Assembly: GCA_902514805.1 (NCBI GenBank)
Contig: CABXSF010000001.1
Span: 78,757-142,756 of the forward strand
Direction of reading: 5' to 3'
Length of the DNA: 64,000 bases
DNA from: an uncultured Pelagibacteraceae bacterium
GTDB taxonomy: Bacteria; Pseudomonadota; Alphaproteobacteria; Pelagibacterales; Pelagibacteraceae
In this document: in pieces, positions 42,386-52,720 of the stretch
Layout of the letters: each line of letters begins with the position of its first letter
Numbering within the stretch: position 1 is the stretch's first letter
The notes under the pieces: generated by a model
The model's input: the letters and a program-made list of their open reading frames with translations, nothing else
Database searches by the model: none
What the model was told of the DNA's origin: nothing
Position numbers and translations under genes: made by a program

Positions 42386-43288
42386 ATGATTTATAGAATA
42401 CTCGCTACTCCGAAAGTAAGAAAATTTGCAAGGGAATTAGGGGCTGATATATCCAACTTAAAAGGGTCTGAAAGGAATGGGAGGATAACTGAGGAAGATG
42501 TTAAAAATTTTATAAAAAGTTCTAAAAAAAGTACACAAGTACAAGTAAAAGAAACCCAAAAACCAGAACCCAAAAAAAACATAATTGATCACTCTGAATT
42601 TGGTGAAATAGAAGTTGTTGAAATGCCAAGAGTAAAAAGGCTTGCAGCACCGTTGTTATCGGAATCTTGGAGAACTATTCCTCACGTTACTCATCATGAT
42701 GAGGCTGATGTGACTGAACTTGAAAACTTCCGTAAAAATTTAAAAGATGGTTACACAGGTGAGCAAAAGAAAATTACCCCGCTTGCTTTTATAATTAAGG
42801 CATTAGTGAAGAGCATGATGAAATATCCAATCTTTAATTCATCTATAAAAGACGAGGAAAGTTATCAAATAATATTAAAAAAATATTTTCATATCGGTAT
42901 TGCGGTAGATACTCCACATGGCCTTATGGTTCCCAAAATAAGAGATGCCAATAAATTTAAGATATCTGACTTATCGCAAAAATTAAAAGAGGTAAGTGAT
43001 AAATGTAGAAATTTAAAAATTGATAAAAAAGAATTTCAAGGTGGCTCAATAACTATCACTAGTCTTGGTGGAATAGGCGGTACATTTTTCACACCTATAA
43101 TAAACCCTCCCGAGGTAGCCATATTAGGAATAGGAAAAATATTTCAAAAAGATAAAAGCGAAAAACTTATACTTCCGATATCACTCTCATATGATCACAG
43201 AATTATTAACGGAGCAGATGCTGCTAGGTTTTGTAATGAGATTAAAGAAAACTTAGGTAAAAATTTCGCTTACAACCTCTCAATATAA
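42386..43288 (+). CDS. aceF: Dihydrolipoamide acetyltransferase E2 lacking a lipoyl domain (PSBD + catalytic domain)
   Basis: Begins at the E3/E1-binding domain (ATPKVRKFARELGADISNLKGSERNGRITEEDV); catalytic SYDHRIINGADAARF. Confidence 0.9.
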   Translation: MIYRILATPKVRKFARELGADISNLKGSERNGRITEEDVKNFIKSSKKSTQVQVKETQKPEPKKNIIDHSEFGEIEVVEMPRVKRLAAPLLSESWRTIPHVTHHDEADVTELENFRKNLKDGYTGEQKKITPLAFIIKALVKSMMKYPIFNSSIKDEESYQIILKKYFHIGIAVDTPHGLMVPKIRDANKFKISDLSQKLKEVSDKCRNLKIDKKEFQGGSITITSLGGIGGTFFTPIINPPEVAILGIGKIFQKDKSEKLILPISLSYDHRIINGADAARFCNEIKENLGKNFAYNLSI

Positions 43289-43296
43289 TTAACTAA

Positions 43297-44202
43297 ATGT
43301 CAAAGAGACTTTCACTTATAAGCGCGTTTGTTTGTTGTTTAATCTGGGGCACCACGTTTATCGCACAAGATACAGGGATGGATGAAATTGGCCCTTTCAC
43401 ATTTAATGGTGTGAGGTTTTTTGTTGGTTTCCTCGCTCTGGTCCCCTTTTTTTTAGTAATTGAAAAAAATAAATTTTTTAATGAATTTAATAAAGATAGA
43501 AGAAATTTTCTATATCTTTCAATCTCTATAGGTATTTTTTTATTCTTAGCCTCTGCGTTACAACAAGTTGCACTTCTTTACACAGATGTAGCTAACGCAG
43601 CTTTTTTCACTATTTTTTATGTACCTTTAGTACCATTTGTTCTTTATATACTTTATCGAAAAAAAGTTCATTGGAGTGTCTGGCCATCTGTTTTGTTATG
43701 TGTAGTTGGAGGATATCTTTTAACAAATTTTTATGATGCTTCAGTTAGAAAAGGAGACATATTAGTATTGATATGTGCTTTATTTTGGAGTTTACATATT
43801 ATTTTTATTGGACAATTAGTAGAAAAATTTGATTTACCAGTCACGGTTGGTCTTATTCAAACTTTTATTGTTTCTATCTTATCAATATTAATTGGATTGG
43901 TTTATGAAACATTTACAATTTCAAATATTTTATCTGAGACCTATGAAATTCTTTATGCAGGTGTATTATCTGGCGGATTTGCATTTGTTTTACAAATTTA
44001 TGCACAAAAAAATATCAGTCCAGCGCCCGCAGCAATAATTTATTCATTAGAGGGTGTTTTTGCAACAATAGCTGCTTGGATTATATTAAATCAAATTTTA
44101 AACATAGATAATATTTTAGGATGTTTATTTATTCTTGCAGGAGTTTTACTGTCACAATTGATGCCAGAATTCAAACGGTTAAGTATAGATAAACCAAAAT
44201 AA
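43297..44202 (+). CDS. EamA/DMT-family transporter
   Basis: ten-TM profile; FVCCLIWGTTFIAQD, SLEGVFATIAAWIILNQ. Confidence 0.87.
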   Translation: MSKRLSLISAFVCCLIWGTTFIAQDTGMDEIGPFTFNGVRFFVGFLALVPFFLVIEKNKFFNEFNKDRRNFLYLSISIGIFLFLASALQQVALLYTDVANAAFFTIFYVPLVPFVLYILYRKKVHWSVWPSVLLCVVGGYLLTNFYDASVRKGDILVLICALFWSLHIIFIGQLVEKFDLPVTVGLIQTFIVSILSILIGLVYETFTISNILSETYEILYAGVLSGGFAFVLQIYAQKNISPAPAAIIYSLEGVFATIAAWIILNQILNIDNILGCLFILAGVLLSQLMPEFKRLSIDKPK

Positions 44203-44943
44203 GACTACTCCTAAGCAAATTCTATAAATTACAAAAAAGTTCATACTAAATTTTTTAACATAAATTAAAAAATATTTAATTGTGATATACGAGAAAACAA
44301 AAGAGGAGATGACCGCAAGTAAAACCATAAAATTTACTTCGATATTTGAAAAAGTTAATTCTTTTAAGTTTAAAAAACTTGCCCCAGCGATTGCCGGTAC
44401 AGATAGAAAAAATGAAATTTTGGCTGAGTCGTATCGGTCAAAGTTGAGCAATCTACCGGCAGTAATAACAATTCCAGCTCTACTTACTCCAGGAATTAAT
44501 GCAAGCACCTGAAAAACGCCAATAGCAAGTATTGACCTTAAATTTAAATCTGTATCTATTTTTTTTCTTACAGAAAATTTATCAGCAATATATAAAAGGA
44601 TTGCGAAAATTATTGTAGTCCACGCTATTATTTCAATACTTCTAAAATAATTAATTAAACCAGTTTTGAATACAACGAGACCAACTATAATTAGAGGTAG
44701 AGATCCAAAAATTAATAGTTTAAGTAATTTTTTATCTTTGAATAATTTTAAAAAATCATCCTTAAAATAAATCAGTATTGCCAATAGTGACCCTAGATGA
44801 AGAGATACATCAGTTAAAAGAGACTTTATCTTCAAATTTTGTACTTCAGACATTAAGTATAAATGAGCTGATGAACTCACAGGAATAAATTCAGATATCC
44901 CTTGTATTGCTGATAAAATTATAATTTCGAAGAATTCCGCCAT
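44179..44943 (-). CDS. uppP: Undecaprenyl-diphosphatase (BacA/UppP)
   Basis: AIQGISEFIPVSSSAHL, LIPGVSRAGIVITAG. Confidence 0.93.
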   Translation of the reverse strand: MAEFFEIIILSAIQGISEFIPVSSSAHLYLMSEVQNLKIKSLLTDVSLHLGSLLAILIYFKDDFLKLFKDKKLLKLLIFGSLPLIIVGLVVFKTGLINYFRSIEIIAWTTIIFAILLYIADKFSVRKKIDTDLNLRSILAIGVFQVLALIPGVSRAGIVITAGRLLNFDRYDSAKISFFLSVPAIAGASFLNLKELTFSNIEVNFMVLLAVISSFVFSYITIKYFLIYVKKFSMNFFVIYRICLGVVLFWFIYT

Positions 44944-45121
44944 TGTTAATTATTTAACTAAACTAATTAGGGGCAAATTAAAGCAATAACATGAATGCAT
45001 ATGAGGTATGCAAAACAAGAAAAAACTAGCAAAAACACTGAATTTTTTAAAATATAGGTAATAATAACTGTCCTATTTTTCATTTAATTCAACGACTTAT
45101 TAATATATAAACCGCAACACT

Positions 45122-46561
45122 ATGTCAGAAAAAATGCTCAAATTTGTGGAAATAGGTCAACAGAATCCACCTAAAAGGAAAACTGATTCCCGGAAAGAGG
45201 ATTTTAATGAGATTTATAAAGAGTTCATTCATGAAGGCGCTAAAGAACAATCAAGCAGATGCTCACAATGTGGTGTTCCTTTTTGTCAAGTTCACTGTCC
45301 TTTAAGTAACAATATTCCAGATTGGTTAAAACTTACAGCTGAAGGAAGATTAGAAGAGGCTTACAATTTAGCTCAAAGTACAAATAATATGCCAGAAGTT
45401 TGTGGAAGAATTTGTCCACAAGATAGATTGTGTGAAGGGAATTGTGTTATCGAACAGTCCGGTCATGGCACGGTAACGATCGGATCTGTTGAGAAATTTA
45501 TAACTGACAATGCTTGGGATAAGGGTTGGGTAAAACCAATCAAAGTCGAGAGGGAATTAACTCAAAGTATAGGAATCATTGGATCTGGACCTGCAGGTAT
45601 GGCTTGTGCCGAGCAGCTTAGAAAAAAGGGTTACCAAATAACTATTTACGATAGATATGACAGAGCTGGTGGATTGTTAATATACGGCATACCAAATTTT
45701 AAGTTGGAAAAACATGTTGTCGAGAGAAGAACAAAGCTTTTACAAGATGGTGGTATTAAATTTGTTTTAAATTTTGAAGTTGGAAAAGATGCATCATTAA
45801 ACGAACTGAGGGAGAAGCATGATGCAGTTTTAATTTCTACTGGTGTTTATAAACCAAGAGAAATTGAAATTGAAGGTAGTGATTTGAATAACATTTATCC
45901 TGCGATGGAATTTTTGACTGCATCAAATAAAAAAGGTCTTGGAGATAAGGTTGAAAATTTTGACAATGGATCTCTAAATGCAAAAGATAAAGACGTTATT
46001 GTAATTGGGGGTGGTGATACAGCAATGGATTGTGTAAGAACTGCAGTAAGACAAAAAGCTAAATCAGTAAAATGTTTATATAGAAGAGATAAAGAAAACA
46101 TGCCTGGTTCATCAAGAGAAGTTGCGAACGCGGAGGAAGAGGGAGTTAAATTTGTTTGGTTATCTAGTCCAAAAAAGTTTTTAGGTAAAAATAAAATAGA
46201 AAGAGTTTCTGTAGATAAAATTAAACTTGGAGATCCTGATGAAAGTGGAAGAAGAAAACCCATCATTCAAGAAAATTCCGTTTTTGAATTAAAAGCAGAC
46301 ATGGTTATAAAATCATTAGGTTTTGATCCAGAAGATCTTCCAACTTTATTTGGAGAGAATAAGCTACAAGTTTCAAGATGGGGGACGATTAAGATAGACT
46401 TCGATACAATGGAAACAAATATAAGTGGTGTATTTGCAGCGGGAGATATAGTGCGAGGAGCATCTTTAGTTGTTTGGGCTATAAAAGATGGAAGAGATGT
46501 AGCTGATAATATTGATAAATATTTAAAAAACCAAAAAGCTAATAAAAAAAAAGTTGCATGA
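45122..46561 (+). CDS. gltD: Glutamate synthase small subunit
   Basis: CSQCGVPFCQVHCPLSNNIPDWLKL, IGSGPAGMACAEQL, VFAAGDIVRGASLVVWAI. Confidence 0.95.
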   Translation: MSEKMLKFVEIGQQNPPKRKTDSRKEDFNEIYKEFIHEGAKEQSSRCSQCGVPFCQVHCPLSNNIPDWLKLTAEGRLEEAYNLAQSTNNMPEVCGRICPQDRLCEGNCVIEQSGHGTVTIGSVEKFITDNAWDKGWVKPIKVERELTQSIGIIGSGPAGMACAEQLRKKGYQITIYDRYDRAGGLLIYGIPNFKLEKHVVERRTKLLQDGGIKFVLNFEVGKDASLNELREKHDAVLISTGVYKPREIEIEGSDLNNIYPAMEFLTASNKKGLGDKVENFDNGSLNAKDKDVIVIGGGDTAMDCVRTAVRQKAKSVKCLYRRDKENMPGSSREVANAEEEGVKFVWLSSPKKFLGKNKIERVSVDKIKLGDPDESGRRKPIIQENSVFELKADMVIKSLGFDPEDLPTLFGENKLQVSRWGTIKIDFDTMETNISGVFAAGDIVRGASLVVWAIKDGRDVADNIDKYLKNQKANKKKVA

Positions 46562-49500
46562 AAAAAAAAGAATTAAAAAAGATAAACGAGTCTCAAATTT
46601 TAATTGTTGGATTAGCAAGAAATTGTGCGAAGACAATTGAAAAAGAAATTTACAATATCGATAAATCCTTTTCTGGATTTAAAAAAAAAAACTGGTTTAT
46701 AGTAGAGTCCGACAGTAACGATGAAACTTTAGAAAAATTGAAGTCCATCAATGGTATTGAAAATTTCAATTTTAAAAGCTTAGGAAAATTAAAAGATAAG
46801 ATTCAAAAAAGAACTGAAAGAATTGCTTACTGCAGAAATTATTACCTTCAAGAGCTTGAAAACAATGAAAAGTTTAAAGATGTAGACTTTCTGGCAACAG
46901 TGGACCTTGATGGTGTAAATAATTTATTAACAAACGAAGCTGTTATAAGTTGTTGGCAAATGAATAATGAATGGGATATGTGCTCTGCGAATCAATCGGG
47001 ACCGTACTACGATATTTGGGCTTTAAGGCATAAAAAATGGTCTCCTAACGATTGCTGGAAAGAAGCAAGAGAACTTTTGAATGGCGGCATGAGAGAAGAT
47101 TTGTGTGTACATCAAGCAGTTTACTCAAAGATGATATCAATACCTGAAAAATCCAATCCAATAGAGGTAGAGTCTTCTTTTGGAGGTTTAGCAATTTATA
47201 AAAGAGAATTGTTTTTAAAGAAAAGATATCATGGTCTTGATAAAGATGGAATTGAAGTATGTGAACATGTTGAAATGCACGAGAAAATGAAAAAAAATGG
47301 TGCAAAACTTTTTATTAATCCAAAATTGATAAATTGTAAACTTACCGAACATTCAAAATATATTCCGCTAAGAACAAAAAATCTTGATACTCTAAAAAAG
47401 TATGGGGTGTACAATGAAAGTATGGAGCATGACGCCTGTGGCGTAGGACTTGTTTCTTCCACGGATGGAAAAAAATCTCGAAAAGTGGTCGAATATGGTA
47501 TTGAGGCACTTAAAGCTGTTTGGCATAGAGGAGCTATTGATGCTGATGGAAAAACAGGGGATGGAGCAGGAATTCATTTAGAGATTCCCTCAGATTTTTT
47601 TATTGAAAAAATTGAAACCACCGGACACAAACATGACAATTCTGATGTTTGTGTTGGAATGATATTCCTCCCTAGAAATAACTTTATAGCACAAGAAAGT
47701 TGCAGAACAATCGTTGAAAGTGAACTAACAAAGGGTAATTTCAGTATTTATGGTTGGAGGCAAGTACCTGTTGATCCATCAGTTTTAGGTGAAAAAGCTA
47801 ATTCGAATAGACCCGAAATTACTCAAGTATTGTTTAAACATGTGGATAAATCTCTTAAGGGTAAATCTCTTGAAGTTAAACTTTATGAGGTTAGAAGGAA
47901 AATTGAAAAAAATATATTACTAGAGAACCTTAAGGATTTTTACATTTGTTCATTTAGTTCTAAATCTATAATTTATAAAGGTATGTTCCTCGCAGAGTCT
48001 CTCTCAGATTTTTATTCAGATCTTAAAGACCCTAGGTTTATATCTAGGTATGCAATTTTTCATCAAAGATTTTCCACAAATACGGCTCCAAGTTGGGATC
48101 TAGCTCAACCTTTTAGAGCATTAGCACACAACGGTGAAATCAACACATTAAAAGGAAATATAAATTGGATGAAAGTTCACGAGGAAGAAATGTTCAGTCC
48201 AGTTTTTGAAGATATTGAAAATTTAAAACCAGTAATTCCAAGTGGAAATTCCGACTCTGCTTCATTAGATAATGTTTTTGAATTATTAAATGTTTCAGGT
48301 CAACCCGCTCCATTAGCAAAACTAATGTTAATTCCTGATGCATGGTCTAAAAAAAGTAAAGTACTGCCAGCAGATCATCAAAAACTATTTAACTTCTTAA
48401 ATAGTACAATGGAACCTTGGGACGGACCTGCTGCAATTGCAGCTACAGATAACGAATGGGTAATAGTTGCTACAGATAGAAATGGTTTAAGACCAATGCG
48501 ATATACAATTACAAAAGATAACCTACTGTTTGCTGGGTCCGAGACTGGAATGATTAAACTTAATGAAAAAAAAATTATATCAAAAGGGCGATTGGGCCCG
48601 GGTGAAATATTGGGAGTAAGGTTAGAAAAAGGAAAGATATTTGAAAATACAGAGATTAAAAATTATTTAGCAAAGGAATACAAACATTTTAATAACCAGA
48701 TAATTGACTTAGACAAAAAATTTCCTATCAAAAATGAAACAAATTTATTTAAAGGTGATCAACTAAGAAAACTTCAGTATTGTTTTGGATATAGTCTAGA
48801 AGACCTTGAATTGATACTTCACCCAATGGCTGAGGATGCAAAAGAAGCAACAGGGTCAATGGGTGATGATACCCCACTTGCGGTCCTATCTAATAAATAT
48901 AGACCCTTGTATCATTTTTTTAGACAAAATTTTAGTCAGGTAACCAATCCCCCAATTGACTCGTTGCGAGAAAATAAAGTTATGAGTTTAAAAACAAGGT
49001 TTGGAAATCTCGGAAATATTTTAGATTTTAATAATCTTACTGAGGAAAATATTTACGTATTAAACAGTCCAATATTATCAAACAAACAGTTTGAAAAGTT
49101 TGTTTCTTTTTTTGACAAGAACAATCAAGTTTTAGATTGTACTTTTACAAATGAAGAAAACATCGAGTCTTCTCTTGAAAGATTGAAAAAAGAGGCTGAA
49201 GTTTTAGTAAGACAAGGGATAACGCAACTAATTTTAAGTGATAAAGAAGTTTCTAAGGACAAGTACCCAATTCCTATGCTTCTATGTATTGGTGCTGTTC
49301 ATACTCATCTTATCAAATTGAAGTTAAGGGGTTATGTTTCAATTAATGCTCAAACGGGTGAAGCGCTAGATACCCACTCTTTTGCAACTCTTATAGGAGT
49401 TGGAGCTACTACAGTTAACCCTTATTTAGCATTAGACAGTCTTTACCAGAGATTTGAAAAAAAATTATTTGGAAAGTTTATTTATGATGATTGTGTTGAA

Positions 49501-51855
49501 AGATATGTAAAATCCGTAAATTTAGGCCTTTTAAAAATAATGTCAAAAATGGGTATTTCTGTAATTAGTTCTTACAGAGGAGGATGTAATTTTGAAACTG
49601 TAGGATTAAGCAGAACAATTGTTAATGATTTTTTTCCTGGTGTTACCTCTAAAATTTCAGGTATCGGACTTACAGGGATTGAAAAAAAAATAAGAGGCAT
49701 TCATAAGGAGGCTTTTAAATCTGACACAAACGTGTTGCCAATAGGAGGAATTTATCGATATAGAAAAAATGGTGAGACACACCAATACCAAGGTAAACTA
49801 ATACATTTGCTTCAATCGGCAGTTACAAACAAATCTTATGAATTATATAAAAAATACTCTAAAGGAATATATGAGTTACCCCCTATAAATTTAAGGGACT
49901 TAATTGATTTCAAGAAAAAAAATACAATTAGCATCGATGAAGTGGAACCAGTTGAGAATATCTTAAAACGTTTTGGAAGTGGAAGTATGTCTCATGGAGC
50001 ACTATCAAAAGAAGCTCACGAAACACTAGCTATTGGAATGAATAGAATTAAAGGAGCATCTTGTAGTGGAGAAGGTGGTGAAGATGAAAAAAGATTTCAA
50101 ATTCAATCCAATGGAGATAGTGCTAATTCAAGAGTGAAACAAATAGCATCCGCAAGATTTGGAGTTACAATTAATTATTTAAATAACTGTAACGAGATAG
50201 AAATTAAAATCGCACAAGGCGCTAAACCAGGAGAAGGTGGACAGTTACCCGGATTTAAGGTCACAAAAGAAATTGCCAGATTAAGACATTCTACTCCTGG
50301 GGTGACTTTAATATCGCCACCTCCTCATCATGACATTTACTCAATTGAGGATTTGGCCCAATTAATTTATGATTTAAAACAGATAAATCCTAAAGCACGT
50401 GTTGGTGTAAAACTTGTTGCATCTTCTGGTATTGGTACTATTGCAGCAGGAGTTGCAAAGGCAAAAGCTGATATAATTTTAATTTCTGGGCATAATGGTG
50501 GAACAGGAGCTACTCCTCAAACTAGCGTTAAATACGTTGGAATACCTTGGGAGATGGGATTAACCGAGGCAAATCAAGTTTTAACGTTAAATAATTTAAG
50601 ACATACAGTTACATTGAGGACAGATGGTGGAATTAAAACTGGTAGGGATGTTGTCATTGCAGCCATGATGGGAGCAGAAGAATTTGGCGTAGCAACAACT
50701 GCTTTAGTCGCTATGGGATGTATTATGGTAAGGCAATGTCATTCAAACACGTGTCCAGTGGGTGTTTGCACGCAAGATGAAAAATTGAGAGAAAAGTTTA
50801 ACGGAACTCCTGACAAGGTAGTAAATTTGTTTACATTTATAGCTCAAGAGGTGAGAGAAATTCTGTCTGAACTTGGATTTAAATCTTTAAACGAAATAAT
50901 TGGAAGAACAGATCTCTTAAGGCAAGTGAGCAAAGGATCTCCTAATTTGGATGATTTAGATCTGAACCCTCTTTTTGTAAGAACGGATCCTGGTAAAAAC
51001 AAAAGATACTGTGAAAAACAAATAATAAATTTTGTACCAGACACTTTAGACCAGAAAATTTGGCCTGAGATAAATAAAAAAATTGATAACAATGAAAAAA
51101 TTGAAAAATCCTATCAAATTGAAAATACCCATAGAGCTGTAGGCACACGTATTTCATATGAATTATATAAGAAATATAATAATGCAAAATTAAACGACGA
51201 CCACCTAACCCTAAATTTTGAAGGATCTGCGGGACAATCTTTTGGTGCATTTGGAATCAAAGGACTTAAATTAGTTTTGAGCGGAGATGCAAATGATTAT
51301 GTTGGGAAAGGATTATCAGGAGGTAAAATAGTAATTAAGCTAAGCAAAGAAAGTAATTTGATTTCTAAAGACAACACAATTATTGGTAACACAGTTTTAT
51401 ATGGAGCAACTTCAGGAAAATTATTCGCGGCTGGACAAGCAGGGGAAAGATTTGCTGTAAGAAATTCGGGAGCAACAGCTGTAATTGAAGGATGTGACTC
51501 AAATGGTTGTGAATACATGACAGGGGGAAATATAATTATTTTAGGAAATACTGGAGATAATTTTGCTGCTGGTATGACGGGTGGTATGGCTTTTATTTAC
51601 GATAATGAAAAAGAATTTGAAAAAAGAGTTAATCCCGAAAGTGTAATTTGGCAAGGTGTTGAAACAAAATTTTGGCAGGAATTTTTAAAAAAAATTATTG
51701 AAGAACACTTTCATGAGACAAATTCAAATGTTTCTAAAAAAATACTAGAAAAATTTGATACAGAGATACAAAATTTTATTCAAGTTTGTCCAAAAGAAAT
51801 GATCGACAAACTTGAAAATCCTATTACAAATAAAATCTCTAATTTCGCAAGTTAA
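46558..51855 (+). CDS. gltB: In-frame fusion: CAP59/GT69-like glycosyltransferase (residues ~1-275) + glutamate synthase large subunit (nucleophile Cys294)
   Basis: One uninterrupted 1765-codon frame. N-terminus ILIVGLARNCAKTIEKEI...RTERIAYCRNYYLQEL...DFLATVDLDGVNN...YYDIWALRHKKW; from residue 289 MEHDACGVGLVSS and full GltB (CSNTCPVGVCTQ, GHNGGTGATP). Confidence 0.92.
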   Translation: MKKKELKKINESQILIVGLARNCAKTIEKEIYNIDKSFSGFKKKNWFIVESDSNDETLEKLKSINGIENFNFKSLGKLKDKIQKRTERIAYCRNYYLQELENNEKFKDVDFLATVDLDGVNNLLTNEAVISCWQMNNEWDMCSANQSGPYYDIWALRHKKWSPNDCWKEARELLNGGMREDLCVHQAVYSKMISIPEKSNPIEVESSFGGLAIYKRELFLKKRYHGLDKDGIEVCEHVEMHEKMKKNGAKLFINPKLINCKLTEHSKYIPLRTKNLDTLKKYGVYNESMEHDACGVGLVSSTDGKKSRKVVEYGIEALKAVWHRGAIDADGKTGDGAGIHLEIPSDFFIEKIETTGHKHDNSDVCVGMIFLPRNNFIAQESCRTIVESELTKGNFSIYGWRQVPVDPSVLGEKANSNRPEITQVLFKHVDKSLKGKSLEVKLYEVRRKIEKNILLENLKDFYICSFSSKSIIYKGMFLAESLSDFYSDLKDPRFISRYAIFHQRFSTNTAPSWDLAQPFRALAHNGEINTLKGNINWMKVHEEEMFSPVFEDIENLKPVIPSGNSDSASLDNVFELLNVSGQPAPLAKLMLIPDAWSKKSKVLPADHQKLFNFLNSTMEPWDGPAAIAATDNEWVIVATDRNGLRPMRYTITKDNLLFAGSETGMIKLNEKKIISKGRLGPGEILGVRLEKGKIFENTEIKNYLAKEYKHFNNQIIDLDKKFPIKNETNLFKGDQLRKLQYCFGYSLEDLELILHPMAEDAKEATGSMGDDTPLAVLSNKYRPLYHFFRQNFSQVTNPPIDSLRENKVMSLKTRFGNLGNILDFNNLTEENIYVLNSPILSNKQFEKFVSFFDKNNQVLDCTFTNEENIESSLERLKKEAEVLVRQGITQLILSDKEVSKDKYPIPMLLCIGAVHTHLIKLKLRGYVSINAQTGEALDTHSFATLIGVGATTVNPYLALDSLYQRFEKKLFGKFIYDDCVERYVKSVNLGLLKIMSKMGISVISSYRGGCNFETVGLSRTIVNDFFPGVTSKISGIGLTGIEKKIRGIHKEAFKSDTNVLPIGGIYRYRKNGETHQYQGKLIHLLQSAVTNKSYELYKKYSKGIYELPPINLRDLIDFKKKNTISIDEVEPVENILKRFGSGSMSHGALSKEAHETLAIGMNRIKGASCSGEGGEDEKRFQIQSNGDSANSRVKQIASARFGVTINYLNNCNEIEIKIAQGAKPGEGGQLPGFKVTKEIARLRHSTPGVTLISPPPHHDIYSIEDLAQLIYDLKQINPKARVGVKLVASSGIGTIAAGVAKAKADIILISGHNGGTGATPQTSVKYVGIPWEMGLTEANQVLTLNNLRHTVTLRTDGGIKTGRDVVIAAMMGAEEFGVATTALVAMGCIMVRQCHSNTCPVGVCTQDEKLREKFNGTPDKVVNLFTFIAQEVREILSELGFKSLNEIIGRTDLLRQVSKGSPNLDDLDLNPLFVRTDPGKNKRYCEKQIINFVPDTLDQKIWPEINKKIDNNEKIEKSYQIENTHRAVGTRISYELYKKYNNAKLNDDHLTLNFEGSAGQSFGAFGIKGLKLVLSGDANDYVGKGLSGGKIVIKLSKESNLISKDNTIIGNTVLYGATSGKLFAAGQAGERFAVRNSGATAVIEGCDSNGCEYMTGGNIIILGNTGDNFAAGMTGGMAFIYDNEKEFEKRVNPESVIWQGVETKFWQEFLKKIIEEHFHETNSNVSKKILEKFDTEIQNFIQVCPKEMIDKLENPITNKISNFAS

Positions 51856-51862
51856 TAAAAAA

Positions 51863-52720
51863 ATGAAATTATTTTGTTTCGGTTTTGGACAAGTAGCCCA
51901 ATCTTTCGTGGAACATCTATTAAATTGTAAAGTTGATTTAAAATTAACAACCACATCAAGAAAAAAAACTTCTGAGCTTACTTTCAAAAATTTAGAATAT
52001 TTTAATTATGAATTTAATGAAAATAATTTTGATAAAGATTTGATCAATCCATTACAAGAGTCTGATCATATTTTAATATCTGTTCCTCCAATAAATGGGA
52101 AGGATATGTTTATAGAACGATTAGTAAAAAATAATTTTAATTTACTAAACCTAAAATGGCTGACTTATTTATCCTCAACAAGTGTTTATGGTAATCACGA
52201 TGGGGCCTGGGTAAATGAAGACAGTCCAACGAACCCGCAAACGCTTGCAGGAAAAAATAGATTAAATGTTGAGAACGGTTGGTTATCTATTGGAACAAAA
52301 TATTCATTACCAATTCAAATTTTCAGACTTTCCGGAATTTATTCTGATAGATATAATGCAATTACCAGACTTAAAAATGATCAAAAATTTGTCGTTGATA
52401 AAAAAGATCACTTTTTTTCTAGAATACATGTCAAAGATATAGCTCAAGCATTACACTTGTCGTTAAATAAATCTTTAAAAAATGACATTTATAATTTGTC
52501 GGATGATAAGCCAGCATCAAATTTAGAGGTCGTTAAATATGCATGTAATTTAATAAATTTTGAATTACCAAAAATTATTAGTTTTGATGAGTTAGAAGAA
52601 GGCATGCTAAAGGATTTCTATAAAGATTCTAAAAAAGTCTCAAATAAAAAAATCAAAGATAAATTTAAATTAAAATTGATTTACTCAACTTATGAAGAGG
52701 GTTTAAAGGTTAATATATAA
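51863..52720 (+). CDS. NAD(P)-binding SDR/epimerase-like protein (YeeZ-like)
   Basis: KLFCFGFGQVAQSFVEHL, YLSSTSVYGNHDGAWVNED. Start moved from 51812 to the internal ATG at 51863 to clear gltB. Confidence 0.8.
   Translation: MKLFCFGFGQVAQSFVEHLLNCKVDLKLTTTSRKKTSELTFKNLEYFNYEFNENNFDKDLINPLQESDHILISVPPINGKDMFIERLVKNNFNLLNLKWLTYLSSTSVYGNHDGAWVNEDSPTNPQTLAGKNRLNVENGWLSIGTKYSLPIQIFRLSGIYSDRYNAITRLKNDQKFVVDKKDHFFSRIHVKDIAQALHLSLNKSLKNDIYNLSDDKPASNLEVVKYACNLINFELPKIISFDELEEGMLKDFYKDSKKVSNKKIKDKFKLKLIYSTYEEGLKVNI

Noticed and set aside
43200-43245. Asn instead of Asp in the E2 catalytic motif (SYDHRIINGADAARF)
   Set aside because: First looked like loss of a catalytic residue, but I recall Azotobacter/Pseudomonas-type E2 having Asn there, so it is probably a normal variant.
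44944-45121. Spacer upstream of gltD as a possible riboswitch
   Set aside because: Only short weak inverted repeats visible (e.g. GCATA/TATGC, ATAGG/CCTAT); no match to a riboswitch consensus I can recognise by eye.
51812-51862. Annotated N-terminal 17 residues of the SDR ORF (MKILLQIKSLISQVNKK)
   Set aside because: They overlap the gltB 3' end out of frame; the Rossmann fold starts right at the internal Met (51863).
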